IMG/VR virus record: IMGVR_UViG_3300029448_000044
Location: 1 to 26,172 of that record
Source of the DNA: a virus
Reading direction: 5' to 3' (one strand)
DNA: 26,172 nucleotides
Numbering within the stretch: the first letter of the stretch is position 1; each line of letters opens with the position of its first letter. The position numbers were made by a program, and so were the translations under genes. Shown here in pieces: positions 1 through 7,134 of this stretch. The notes beneath the pieces are model-generated. The model was not told the origin of the DNA. It was given only the letters and a program-made list of their open reading frames with translations, and did no database searches.

Positions 1-7
1 GAATAAA

Positions 8-328
8 ATGAAATGCTATAACTGTAAAACAGAATTAATATGGGGTGGTGACCACGACTGTGGAGATGATGAGAACCACGCTATAGTTACAAACTTATCT
101 TGTCCAGAATGTGGTGCTTTTCATTTAGTATACTGGGGTCATAAAGAAGAAGAAGAGGACTGGTCAGAAGGTTATGACAAATGGTTAAAAGAACAACAGT
201 TAGAATTGTTTGACAAAGAACCAGAAATGTGGTATCATTACTGTGATGAAGAAAAAAGTATGATGAAAGTTGGTAAAGGAGAACCTTGTAATTGGTGTAT
301 GAAAGAGGAACATGAAAGTAATACTTGA
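8..328 (+). CDS. small zinc-ribbon protein, conserved in phages
   Basis: A 106-residue protein with cysteine pairs typical of zinc ribbons: CYNC near residue 3, CPEC near residue 32 and CNWC near residue 95, with one more Cys near residue 79. An acidic patch (five Glu in a row, then Asp and Trp) lies in the middle. A role in nucleic-acid binding or protein contact is inferred from the zinc-ribbon fold only; no enzyme motif is visible. It ends 17 bases inside the DNA polymerase gene, so the two are probably translated together. Its ribosome binding site would lie at or before the window edge and cannot be judged. Similar short Cys-rich proteins are known next to replication genes in marine phages. 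Confidence 0.75.
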   Translation: MKCYNCKTELIWGGDHDCGDDENHAIVTNLSCPECGAFHLVYWGHKEEEEDWSEGYDKWLKEQQLELFDKEPEMWYHYCDEEKSMMKVGKGEPCNWCMKEEHESNT

Positions 329-1958
329 TATAGAAACAGATGGATTTAATCCTAGTAAGATACATTGTATCGTAGCAAAAAATATAGATACAAATGTTGT
401 AACAGTATTTGACCCTGATAGTATGTATAGTTTTAATAACTGGGCAAAGAACGTGGATAAGTTTATTATGCATAATGGTTTATCTTTTGATGCACCTGTT
501 ATGAATCGATTACTTGGGACAAACATAACACCGGATAAGATTATAGATACATTAATTTTATCGCAGTTGTTTAATCCTATTAGAGAAAAAGGACACAGCC
601 TAAAAGCATGGGGTGAGAAACTAAACATGCTAAAAGGTGGTGAAGATGTAAATTTTTCTACGTATGATTTTAATATGTTACAGTATTGTAAACAAGATGT
701 TGAGATAACACATGCTGTTTATAATCACCTGGTAACTGAAAGTAAAGGTTTCTCTCAGGAGTCTGTTAATCTAGAACATACGATTAGATTAATCATTGAC
801 CAACAAGAGAAGAATGGTTTTGCTTTTAATATGCAGAAGGCACAGGAGTTATTAGCAAAACTTAAAGATGACATCTACGATTTAGAACAATGGTCGTTAG
901 AAGAGTTTGAACCTACCATTGTAGAAATGAAGACGAAGACAAAAGAAATACCTTTTAATATTGGTTCTCGTCAACAGATAGCAGACAGACTAATGAAGAG
1001 AGGTTGGAAACCTAAACAGTTTACTGATAAAAAGAATATTATTATCAATGAGGCTGTTTTAAAAACAATAAAAGAACCGGAGTTGAAACTTACGGCAGAA
1101 AGATTTGCAAAGTATTTTCTTCTCCAAAAACGAGCAGTGATGGTTGAGTCTTGGATTGAGGCTTGCGATAATGATAATAGAGTACATGGAAAGGTTATGA
1201 CACTACGTACTATCACAGGTCGCATGGCACATAACTCACCAAATATGGCTCAAGTTCCGGCTACATATTCACCTTATGGTAAGGATTGTAGAGGCCTTTG
1301 GACAATATCAGACCCTATGAAATATAAGTTAGTAGGAACTGATGCTAGTGGTCTGGAGTTACGATGTCTTGCACATTATCTTAACGATACAAATTATACA
1401 GATGAGATATTGAATGGAGATATACATACAAAGAATATGGAGTTGGCCGGTATTAAAGATAGAGACCAGGCAAAGACATTTATCTATGCCTTTCTTTATG
1501 GTGCTGGAGCAGAGAAGATAGGTAAGATAGTAGGAGCTGGAAAGGAGCAAGGAAACTTATTGATTAATAGGTTCTTGTCAAACTTACCTTCTCTTAAAAG
1601 ATTACGTGGACAAGTAGAGAATGCCGGTAAGAGAGGAAAAATAAAAGCTATTGATGGAAGATATTTAAAAGTAAGAAGTCCTCATTCAGCTTTAAATACT
1701 CTTCTCCAAGGTGCCGGTGCTATCATTTGTAAACAATGGTTGCTACATATTATGAAGAGAGTTTATAGTAAAAAACTTGATGCAAAATTAGTAGCCTCTG
1801 TTCATGATGAGTATCAATTTGAAGTAGCGAATCAAGATGTAGGAGAATTCTGTAACATCACAAAGGTAGCTATTAAAGAAACTGAGACGACATTGAAGTT
1901 ACGATGTCCTTTAGATAATGATTACAAAGTGGGATTGACATGGGCAGAAACACATTAG
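312..1958 (+). CDS. T7-like family A DNA polymerase with 3'-5' exonuclease domain
   Basis: This is the replicative DNA polymerase (548 residues). The N-terminal proofreading domain shows Exo I (D6-I-E8), Exo II (HNGLSFD, about 54-60) and Exo III (YCKQD, about 125-129). The polymerase domain has motif A (D344 in DASGLELR), the O-helix with R384, K388, Y392 and Y396, and motif C (H498-D499-E500). These align closely with T7 gene 5 protein (R518, K522, Y526, Y530). Y392 sits where E. coli Pol I has Phe762, making this a Tyr762-type enzyme, a type reported to be linked with virulent phages. It is about 155 residues shorter than T7 polymerase, mainly in the thumb between residues 195 and 217, where T7 carries its thioredoxin-binding loop. 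An AGAGGA ribosome site precedes the ATG, which lies inside the previous gene. Confidence 0.97.
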   Translation: MKVILDIETDGFNPSKIHCIVAKNIDTNVVTVFDPDSMYSFNNWAKNVDKFIMHNGLSFDAPVMNRLLGTNITPDKIIDTLILSQLFNPIREKGHSLKAWGEKLNMLKGGEDVNFSTYDFNMLQYCKQDVEITHAVYNHLVTESKGFSQESVNLEHTIRLIIDQQEKNGFAFNMQKAQELLAKLKDDIYDLEQWSLEEFEPTIVEMKTKTKEIPFNIGSRQQIADRLMKRGWKPKQFTDKKNIIINEAVLKTIKEPELKLTAERFAKYFLLQKRAVMVESWIEACDNDNRVHGKVMTLRTITGRMAHNSPNMAQVPATYSPYGKDCRGLWTISDPMKYKLVGTDASGLELRCLAHYLNDTNYTDEILNGDIHTKNMELAGIKDRDQAKTFIYAFLYGAGAEKIGKIVGAGKEQGNLLINRFLSNLPSLKRLRGQVENAGKRGKIKAIDGRYLKVRSPHSALNTLLQGAGAIICKQWLLHIMKRVYSKKLDAKLVASVHDEYQFEVANQDVGEFCNITKVAIKETETTLKLRCPLDNDYKVGLTWAETH

Positions 1959-2365
1959 AACCAAATATAGAAGACAGAAAGAAGTTTGATTTAGATTTAC
2001 AATATGGCCAAGTAAGGGAAAAGATTGTGGCCGACATGCTACAAGATAAAAAGATAGAAGTTAAATCTGAAAGAGGTATGTGGTTACAGACAGGGAACAT
2101 AGCAATAGAATATGAAAGCTATGGTAAACCTAGTGGCATCAATGCTACTGACTCAGATTATTGGTTTCATAATCTTTGTATAGGAGATGAAGTGTATGGA
2201 ACATTGGTATTTAAAACAGATATGTTAAAGAAGATTATAAAGAATACACCTAACAAAAGAGAAGTATCTGGTGGAGACCACAATGCATCTAAGATGTATC
2301 TAATGAATATTCAGAATATTTTTTCTCAAACTATAATTAAAAAAAGTGTTGACAATGATAGTTAA
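1940..2365 (+). CDS. small PD-(D/E)XK-type nuclease-like protein
   Basis: A 141-residue protein overlapping the end of the polymerase gene by 19 bases. Residues 20-62 look like the core of a PD-(D/E)XK fold: a helix with Glu near residue 27, then E40-V-K42-S-E44 as the E-x-K catalytic signature, then TGNIAIEYE and a G-K-P-S-G turn. The family is known for endonucleases, Holliday-junction resolvases and repair nucleases. Phages with T7-type replication usually carry a junction-resolving endonuclease near the polymerase, so that role is plausible, but it is inferred from position and short motifs only. The gene ends in a Lys/Asn-rich tail, and its last codons hold the -35 box of the promoter for the next gene. 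No strong ribosome site is visible before its ATG, which fits coupling to the polymerase. Confidence 0.6.
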   Translation: MGRNTLEPNIEDRKKFDLDLQYGQVREKIVADMLQDKKIEVKSERGMWLQTGNIAIEYESYGKPSGINATDSDYWFHNLCIGDEVYGTLVFKTDMLKKIIKNTPNKREVSGGDHNASKMYLMNIQNIFSQTIIKKSVDNDS

Positions 2366-2378
2366 AGTATGCTATAAT
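2349..2378 (+). promoter_or_regulatory. near-perfect sigma70 promoter for the ssDNA-binding protein gene
   Basis: The sequence shows TTGACA, an 18-base spacer and TATAAT, both boxes matching the consensus exactly. TGC directly before the -10 box is an extended -10 element. The -35 box lies inside the end of the upstream gene. Transcription would start about 2385, giving a short leader with AAGGAG at a good distance from the ATG at 2410. It should be read by host RNA polymerase and raise the amount of ssDNA-binding protein above that of neighbouring genes. Confidence 0.85.
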
Positions 2379-2409
2379 ATAATTTTATTAACCAAAAAAG
2401 GAGACACGA

Positions 2410-2880
2410 ATGAGTGTTATTAGTGGAACAGCTTATTGGGCGAGCATTACAAGCCCAAACACAACCTTTGATGCAGATGGTACATGGAGTATTGATGTAG
2501 GTAATCTGGATGAAGACAACAAGGCTCTCGCAGAAAAAGATGGCCTTAAAATTAAGAACAAAGGTGATGACAGAGGAGACTTTGTTAGCATCAAAAGAAA
2601 CGTCAAAAGAAAAGATGGTAACTTAAATAGTGCACCAGAAGTTCTTGATGCTCAGAAGAGAACTATGATGAATACATTAGTTGGTAATGGTTCTAAAGTA
2701 AACGTACTATACACAACCTACGAATGGAAGTACAAAGGTAGGTCTGGTGTTTCTGCTGACCTTAAGAAGATACAGGTCGTAGACTTAGTCCCTTATCAAG
2801 GTGATGCAGACGATGCCTTTGATGTAGTGCCTAATGGTTATTCTGCTGACGCAGACGAAAAAATTCCTTTTGCCTCTTAA
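2410..2880 (+). CDS. gp2.5-like single-stranded DNA-binding protein
   Basis: A 156-residue protein that most resembles phage ssDNA-binding proteins of the T7 gp2.5 type. It has a likely OB-fold core with alternating hydrophobic strands (KVNVLYTTYEWKYKGRSG near residues 97-114, then DLKKIQVVDLVPY), Lys-rich stretches for DNA contact in the middle, and an acidic C-terminal tail (DADDAF, DADEK), the part that in T7 recruits polymerase and helicase. The final residues are PFAS rather than the terminal Phe of T7 gp2.5. It is the first gene after a strong promoter, has an AAGGAG ribosome site, and is followed at once by a terminator hairpin. This fits a protein needed in large amounts during replication. 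The identification rests on overall character and location, not on a catalytic motif. Confidence 0.82.
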   Translation: MSVISGTAYWASITSPNTTFDADGTWSIDVGNLDEDNKALAEKDGLKIKNKGDDRGDFVSIKRNVKRKDGNLNSAPEVLDAQKRTMMNTLVGNGSKVNVLYTTYEWKYKGRSGVSADLKKIQVVDLVPYQGDADDAFDVVPNGYSADADEKIPFAS

Positions 2881-2891
2881 TTAAAAGGATA

Positions 2892-2935
2892 GTGGAGAGC
2901 TGTGTAGATTGGCAGTTCTCCACATTTTATTTATG
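2892..2935 (+). terminator. intrinsic terminator/attenuator after the ssDNA-binding protein gene
   Basis: An 11-base-pair stem (GTGGAGAGCTG with CAGTTCTCCAC, one G-U pair) closes a 10-base loop and is followed by ATTTTATTTAT. The U-rich run leads straight into the ATG of the exonuclease gene at 2933, leaving no ribosome binding site. It probably stops most transcripts from the strong promoter, letting through only a fraction. Confidence 0.85.
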
Positions 2936-3790
2936 AAAAAAATAGATACAATAGTAGAAGATATATATAATTTATTCGAAAAAAAGAATGAAGAACTTAC
3001 TGAAAAAGAAGTAGATAAATGTATAAATGACTTTGCTAATTCAGTTAAGGTTCATGTAAAAGACTTTTTAAAACAGTTACCACAAGATAAACCTAGATTA
3101 AGATTATCTACAATAGGTAGGCCGGACAGGCAACTATGGTATGATTTTAAAAAACCTACTAATGAACCCTTGGCACCTAGTACCAGGATTAAGTTTCTTT
3201 ATGGATATATATTAGAGGAGTTATTAATTATGCTTGCCTCTATATCTGGACATAAAGTAACTCAACAACAAAAACAAGTCGAAGTGGAAGGAGTTAAAGG
3301 ACATCAAGATTGCTTTATTGATGGTGTATTAGTAGATTGTAAAAGTGCATCAGGTAGAGGCTATACTAAATTTAAATATAATAACTTATCTAATGATGAC
3401 CCTTTTGGTTATATCTCTCAGATATCTGCTTATGCTGAAGGTAATGGCGTAGAGGAGGCAGGTTTTTTAGTTATTAATAAATCTACAGGAGAAATATGTT
3501 ATACAAAAGTACATTCATTGGAGATGATAAATGCTAAGAAAAGAATACAAAAAATTAAACAAGTTGTTAATTCAGATACACCACCGGACAAATGTTATCC
3601 AGCAGTTCCTGATGGAAAGTCTGGCAACTATAAGCTCGATACTGCTTGTATGTACTGCAATTACAAGTTTGATTGTTGGAGTGATGCTAATGATGGCAAA
3701 GGACTTCGTACTTTTAATTATTCAACCGGTAAAAGGTATTTTACTAAAGTTGAAAAAGAACCTAACGTAGAGGAAATACATGATAAATAA
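2933..3790 (+). CDS. Cas4/RecB-like PD-(D/E)XK exonuclease
   Basis: A 285-residue nuclease that probably degrades DNA or processes ends during replication and recombination. The catalytic core is visible: Asp126 (GHQDCF), D135-C-K137 (the D-x-K signature) and Q163-x3-Y167 (QISAY), as in RecB and Cas4 nucleases. Three cysteines, C239, C242 and C248, sit near the C terminus where Cas4/AddB proteins hold an iron-sulphur cluster, but the matching N-terminal Cys is not evident: the region around residues 58-72 reads LSTIGRPDRQLWYDF. A phage-specific variant without that cluster is possible. An upstream TTG at 2909 is in frame but lies inside the terminator loop, so the ATG at 2933 was chosen. It has no Shine-Dalgarno sequence. 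It overlaps the next gene by 11 bases. Confidence 0.88.
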   Translation: MKKIDTIVEDIYNLFEKKNEELTEKEVDKCINDFANSVKVHVKDFLKQLPQDKPRLRLSTIGRPDRQLWYDFKKPTNEPLAPSTRIKFLYGYILEELLIMLASISGHKVTQQQKQVEVEGVKGHQDCFIDGVLVDCKSASGRGYTKFKYNNLSNDDPFGYISQISAYAEGNGVEEAGFLVINKSTGEICYTKVHSLEMINAKKRIQKIKQVVNSDTPPDKCYPAVPDGKSGNYKLDTACMYCNYKFDCWSDANDGKGLRTFNYSTGKRYFTKVEKEPNVEEIHDK

Positions 3791-4421
3791 TCATTGGGTT
3801 GTAAAAGAAACTGGTAAACTATTTACACCAAGTGCAGATAAGTTTGGTTTTGTTTATATTATAACGAATACTAAAAATGGTAAAGCATATATAGGATGTA
3901 AACAATATACAATAGGAAGAACTAAAAAGAAAACTAAATGGGAAAACTATACCGGTTCTTCAAAATATTTAAATGAAGATATTAAAAAGATAGGTAAGAA
4001 ATATTTTACATTTGAAGTGATTGCCGAGTATAAAAATAAAAGAAGTCTAAGATATTATGAAATGTATTATCAAGTTAAACACGATGTTCTTACTACTACG
4101 TTAGAAGGAAGTGATGAACGTGCATTTTATAATGCGTATGTTGGTGGTAAGTTTTTTCCTCCTATCGAAAGTTATAGAAGAGGATATAAACATCCTCAGT
4201 TTAGAGGTAGAACAGAATTTTATTTGGATGGTAAAAGAATGGTAGTTAGCTGTTTAAGTGAATGGGCAGATGATAATGGCTATGATAGAGGAGCAATTAA
4301 TCAAATAGCTAGAACAGCACAAGATGGTTTTTTTAATCATCATAAAGGTAAGAGAAGAGCCTTTTCTTTAAATGGCCCATTAGGAAAGATTACCAATGTT
4401 AGAAGATTAGATGAAGGATAA
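3780..4421 (+). CDS. GIY-YIG endonuclease with C-terminal DNA-binding motif
   Basis: A 213-residue nuclease. The GIY-YIG core is at residues 24-95: F24-V-Y26 with I27-I28, Y37-I-G39, then a basic stretch (GRTKKKTK) and the metal-binding Glu94 in YYEMYY. The C-terminal part (about 157-193, LSEWADDNGYDRGAINQIAR followed by a basic FFNHHKGKRR segment) looks like the NUMOD/IENR-type helix-turn-helix of homing endonucleases. This arrangement is typical of free-standing homing enzymes such as phage Seg proteins. Here it overlaps the exonuclease before it and the gene after it by 11 bases each and has an AGAGGA ribosome site, so it is fully built into the operon. It may be domesticated, for example as a repair or host-DNA-degrading nuclease, or it may still be mobile. 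Confidence 0.85.
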   Translation: MINNHWVVKETGKLFTPSADKFGFVYIITNTKNGKAYIGCKQYTIGRTKKKTKWENYTGSSKYLNEDIKKIGKKYFTFEVIAEYKNKRSLRYYEMYYQVKHDVLTTTLEGSDERAFYNAYVGGKFFPPIESYRRGYKHPQFRGRTEFYLDGKRMVVSCLSEWADDNGYDRGAINQIARTAQDGFFNHHKGKRRAFSLNGPLGKITNVRRLDEG

Positions 4422-4770
4422 ACCTGATATTATACAGATAGAAAATGTCTTTTATTCTGAGCCTTATAACTCAGAGAAAAGATTATTTCTGTCTGTGATA
4501 CTTCAGGCATTACTAGATGTATCAAAGAATATAGTTACATCTAATGATAAAGTTAATAAGATGCGAGCAGAGGCCTGGTTTTTTTCTGAGGTAGGTGTTA
4601 CTTGTAAAAACTTTGAAACTGTTTGTGATATGGCCGGTGTACAACCAGATAAAGCTAGGTCTTTTGCCTACAAGGTTATACATGCAGATAATAAAAACTA
4701 TTTAAGAAAGAGAATTAGAAGCGTATTAAGAGGCGACAATGACACAGAAGAAAAAAGATTTGACATTTGA
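4411..4770 (+). CDS. conserved small phage protein of unknown function, helix-turn-helix-like
   Basis: A 119-residue protein, mostly helical. Residues 50-90 carry a pattern (RAEAWFFSE, then a Cys-rich turn, FETVCDMAGVQPDKAR) that recurs in small phage proteins near replication genes. It reads like a helix-turn-helix in which the second helix follows the Gly-Val-Gln-Pro turn. A DNA-binding or regulatory role is possible, but no family with a proven function was recognised. The C-terminal end is basic (RKRIRSVLR). It overlaps the nuclease gene before it and shares 32 bases with the next gene, so it belongs to the same translational chain. Confidence 0.75.
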   Translation: MKDKPDIIQIENVFYSEPYNSEKRLFLSVILQALLDVSKNIVTSNDKVNKMRAEAWFFSEVGVTCKNFETVCDMAGVQPDKARSFAYKVIHADNKNYLRKRIRSVLRGDNDTEEKRFDI

Positions 4771-5119
4771 AGAAAATCATGCTAAACTATATGCTGATAT
4801 GATAAATTATGAGGAGCAAGAAAACATGGGGATGATGGATGATGCAATTAAAGATACATTAAAAGAAAAAAAATTTAAAAAGACAAATCTAAAAGAGTAT
4901 GCTAGTCGTAAGAAACAAGTAGGTGGTAATCATTATAAGATGTTTAAGATTCAACCTGTAGAGTTTATTATGGGAAACAATCTTACATTTTTAGAAGGCA
5001 ATGTTATTAAATACACAACCAGAGCTAGATATAAGAATGGCATTGAAGATTATGAAAAGGCAAAACATTGTTTAGAATTAATGATTGAACATATAAAGGA
5101 GAATGAACACGATGAATAA
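4739..5119 (+). CDS. DUF3310 protein, related to T7 gp1.7 nucleotide kinase
   Basis: A 126-residue protein. Residues 1-60 are charged and look flexible. Residues 61-120 are a DUF3310 domain: QVGGNHY, then IQPVEFI, FLEGNVIKYTTR and EDYEKAKHCLELMIE, the hallmark of the family. T7 gp1.7 contains this domain and has nucleotide kinase activity on dGMP and dTMP, so a role in raising dNTP supply is likely. Location directly before ribonucleotide reductase supports that. Only the C-terminal domain is convincing, so kinase activity is inferred. AAGAGG lies six bases before the ATG. A candidate internal promoter lies near the start of the gene. Confidence 0.88.
   Translation: MTQKKKDLTFEENHAKLYADMINYEEQENMGMMDDAIKDTLKEKKFKKTNLKEYASRKKQVGGNHYKMFKIQPVEFIMGNNLTFLEGNVIKYTTRARYKNGIEDYEKAKHCLELMIEHIKENEHDE
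4760..4788 (+). promoter_or_regulatory. candidate internal promoter before ribonucleotide reductase
   Basis: TTGACA, a 17-base spacer and TAAACT (four of six matches to TATAAT), with TGC just before it as an extended -10 element. It lies inside the DUF3310 gene, about 325 bases before the reductase start. In AT-rich DNA such matches can occur by chance, so this is only a candidate. Confidence 0.3.
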
Positions 5120-7037
5120 TAATTATTTACCAACTGAATATCAAAACTTTATACATAAGTCTAGGTATTCCAGGTGGATAGAAGAAGAATCTAGAAGAGA
5201 GTCATGGATAGAAACAGTTACTAGATTCAGTACGTTTAACCAAATACATCTAAAGAAAAACTTAGGTGTAACATTAGATAGTGAAGTATGGAGAAGGATA
5301 GAAGATAGTATTATTAATCTATCTGTGATGCCTTCTATGAGAGCATTGATGACTGCAGGGCCTGCATTAGAAAGAGAAAATGTTGCCAGTTATAATTGTT
5401 CTTATCTTCCTATCGATAATCCAAAAGCGTTTGATGAGATATTATATATTTTAATGAATGGTACAGGTGTAGGTTTCTCTGTTGAAAGAGAGAATGTAAG
5501 TAAATTACCTACAATACCAGATAGAAAGTTTGAACAGACCGAAGATGTTATTTCAATTGCTGATTCTAAAGAAGGTTGGGCAAGAGGTTTTAAAGATTTA
5601 ATATCTTACTTATATACCAATAGAATACCTAAAGTAAATGTAAGTAAGATAAGACCTGCCGGTCAACGATTGAAAACATTTGGTGGTAGAGCTAGTGGTC
5701 CTCAACCTTTAGTTAATCTAATTGATTTTACTATTGATAAGTTTAAAGGTGCAAGAGGTAGAAAACTAAACTCTATGGAGTGTCATGATATTGCGTGCAA
5801 AACAGGTGAAGTAGTGGTTGTTGGTGGTGTGCGTAGGTCTGCCCTTATATCTTTGAGTAATCTCTCCGACCAAAGATTAAGAGCAGCAAAGTCTGGTGCT
5901 TGGTGGGAAACAAACCCAGAAAGAGCACTAGCAAATAACTCTGTTGTTTATACTGAACAACCAGATGCAGGTATTTTTATGAAGGAATGGCTCTCTCTTT
6001 ATGAAAGTAAGTCTGGAGAAAGAGGTATATTCAACAGAGTTTCTGCACAAGACAAGGCAAAAGAAAATGGTAGAAGAAATGCTGACCATCCTTTTGGCAC
6101 GAATCCTTGTAGTGAAATTATACTAAGACCAAATCAGTTTTGTAATCTTACAGAGGTAGTTGTAAGACCTATGGATACTGAGGCTACCTTACATGATAAG
6201 ATAGAAGTAGCTACTATATTAGGTACTATACAAGCTACCTTAACTGACTTTGGTTATCTAAGAAAGAGATGGCAAACAAATACAGAAGAGGAAAGACTAC
6301 TTGGTGTATCTCTTACAGGTATTATGGATAACTCTATTATCAATAGAAGAAGAACAAAGTTACCAGATATATTACGTAAGATGAGAAACAAAGCTGTGTT
6401 GACAAATGCCGAATGGGCAGATAAATTAGGTATACCTCAATCGACTGCAATTACTTGTGTTAAACCTTCTGGTACTGTGAGTCAATTAGTTGACAGTGCT
6501 AGTGGTATTCATGCTCGACATAACCCTTATTATATTAGAACAGTTAGAGGTGATAACAAAGACCCACTAACAGAGTTTATGAAAGAACAAGGTATACCTA
6601 ATGAACCAGATGTAATGAAGCCTGACCATACTACAGTATTTTCTTTCCCTATGAAATGTGATAGCAATGCTGTATTTAGAAATGATATGTCTGCCATTGA
6701 ACAGTTAGAGATATGGAAGTTATATGCACAACATTGGTGCGAACATAAACCTTCTGTTACTATTTCTGTTAAGGAAAAAGAATGGGTCAATGTAGGTAAC
6801 TGGTGTTGGGATAATTTTGACCATCTTTCTGGTGTATCCTTCTTACCTTTCTCAGACCATACATATCAACAGGCACCTTATCAAGATATTGATGAAGTAC
6901 AATACACTGATTTAAAATCTAAGATGCCTGAGAAAATAGACTGGGTTAGATTACAAGACTTTGAAAAGGAAGATAATACTAAAGGTTCACAAGAGTTAGC
7001 ATGTACTGCAGGCTCCTGTGAATTAGTAGATATTTAA
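5112..7037 (+). CDS. nrdJ: class II (adenosylcobalamin-dependent) ribonucleotide reductase
   Basis: It reduces ribonucleotides to deoxyribonucleotides using vitamin B12 coenzyme, feeding phage DNA synthesis. It matches the monomeric type known from Lactobacillus leichmannii (739 residues there, 641 here). The expected residues are present: C96 (SYNCS) and C344 (FCNLTE) as the reducing pair, N331-P-C333-S-E335 as the active-site Asn, thiyl Cys and Glu, and C631/C636 as the C-terminal shuttle pair. The spacings 333-344 and 631-636 equal those of C408-C419 and C731-C736 in the Lactobacillus enzyme. An ATG at 5103 is in frame, but AAAGGAG ends only one base before it, so the ATG at 5112, overlapping the previous stop, is the likelier start. 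The host must supply or import cobalamin. The gene closes the replication module. Confidence 0.95.
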   Translation: MNNNYLPTEYQNFIHKSRYSRWIEEESRRESWIETVTRFSTFNQIHLKKNLGVTLDSEVWRRIEDSIINLSVMPSMRALMTAGPALERENVASYNCSYLPIDNPKAFDEILYILMNGTGVGFSVERENVSKLPTIPDRKFEQTEDVISIADSKEGWARGFKDLISYLYTNRIPKVNVSKIRPAGQRLKTFGGRASGPQPLVNLIDFTIDKFKGARGRKLNSMECHDIACKTGEVVVVGGVRRSALISLSNLSDQRLRAAKSGAWWETNPERALANNSVVYTEQPDAGIFMKEWLSLYESKSGERGIFNRVSAQDKAKENGRRNADHPFGTNPCSEIILRPNQFCNLTEVVVRPMDTEATLHDKIEVATILGTIQATLTDFGYLRKRWQTNTEEERLLGVSLTGIMDNSIINRRRTKLPDILRKMRNKAVLTNAEWADKLGIPQSTAITCVKPSGTVSQLVDSASGIHARHNPYYIRTVRGDNKDPLTEFMKEQGIPNEPDVMKPDHTTVFSFPMKCDSNAVFRNDMSAIEQLEIWKLYAQHWCEHKPSVTISVKEKEWVNVGNWCWDNFDHLSGVSFLPFSDHTYQQAPYQDIDEVQYTDLKSKMPEKIDWVRLQDFEKEDNTKGSQELACTAGSCELVDI

Positions 7038-7045
7038 TTTTTTTG

Positions 7046-7074
7046 TTGCATTTATACACAAAATGTGGTATAAT
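7046..7074 (+). promoter_or_regulatory. sigma70-type promoter for the small heat shock gene
   Basis: TTGCAT, a 17-base spacer and a perfect TATAAT with TGG just before it (extended -10). It lies in the 97-base gap after the reductase gene, and transcription would begin near 7081. No sigma32-type heat-shock boxes were recognised. Confidence 0.72.
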
Positions 7075-7082
7075 AGTATTAT

Positions 7083-7109
7083 AAAGTGCCAATGTGGACT
7101 TTAATTTTT
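7083..7109 (+). other. 5'-end stem-loop in the leader of the heat shock gene
   Basis: AAAGT and ACTTT pair, and inside them CCA pairs with TGG around an ATG loop, leaving one bulged G; AATTTTT follows. The stem begins within a few bases of the predicted transcript start, so it may protect the messenger from decay. It could also be a weak terminator for reductase transcripts, or an RNA thermosensor element, as known for other small heat shock genes, although it does not cover the AAAGGAG site at 7121-7127. Confidence 0.45.
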
Positions 7110-7134
7110 AACTTGCTTATAAAGGAGAATAAAA

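Noticed and set aside
2909-2932. Upstream TTG start for the exonuclease gene
   Set aside because: It lies inside the loop and stem of the terminator hairpin, has no ribosome site, and adds eight residues unlike the family. The ATG at 2933 is better.
2933-3790. Exonuclease as a Cas4 of a CRISPR adaptation module
   Set aside because: Fold motifs are shared with Cas4, but there is no Cas1, Cas2 or array, and the first cluster-binding Cys is missing. A phage recombination or end-processing nuclease is a better reading.
6398-6430. TTGACA-like promoter inside the reductase gene
   Set aside because: A TTGACA is followed at about the right distance by only a weak TAAATT, with no extended -10 and no gene start nearby. 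In AT-rich coding sequence this is probably chance.
7021-7046. AT-only stem with T run after the reductase gene as a terminator
   Set aside because: Only five A-T pairs (AATTA with TAATT) form the stem, so it is too weak to call, although the T run is real.
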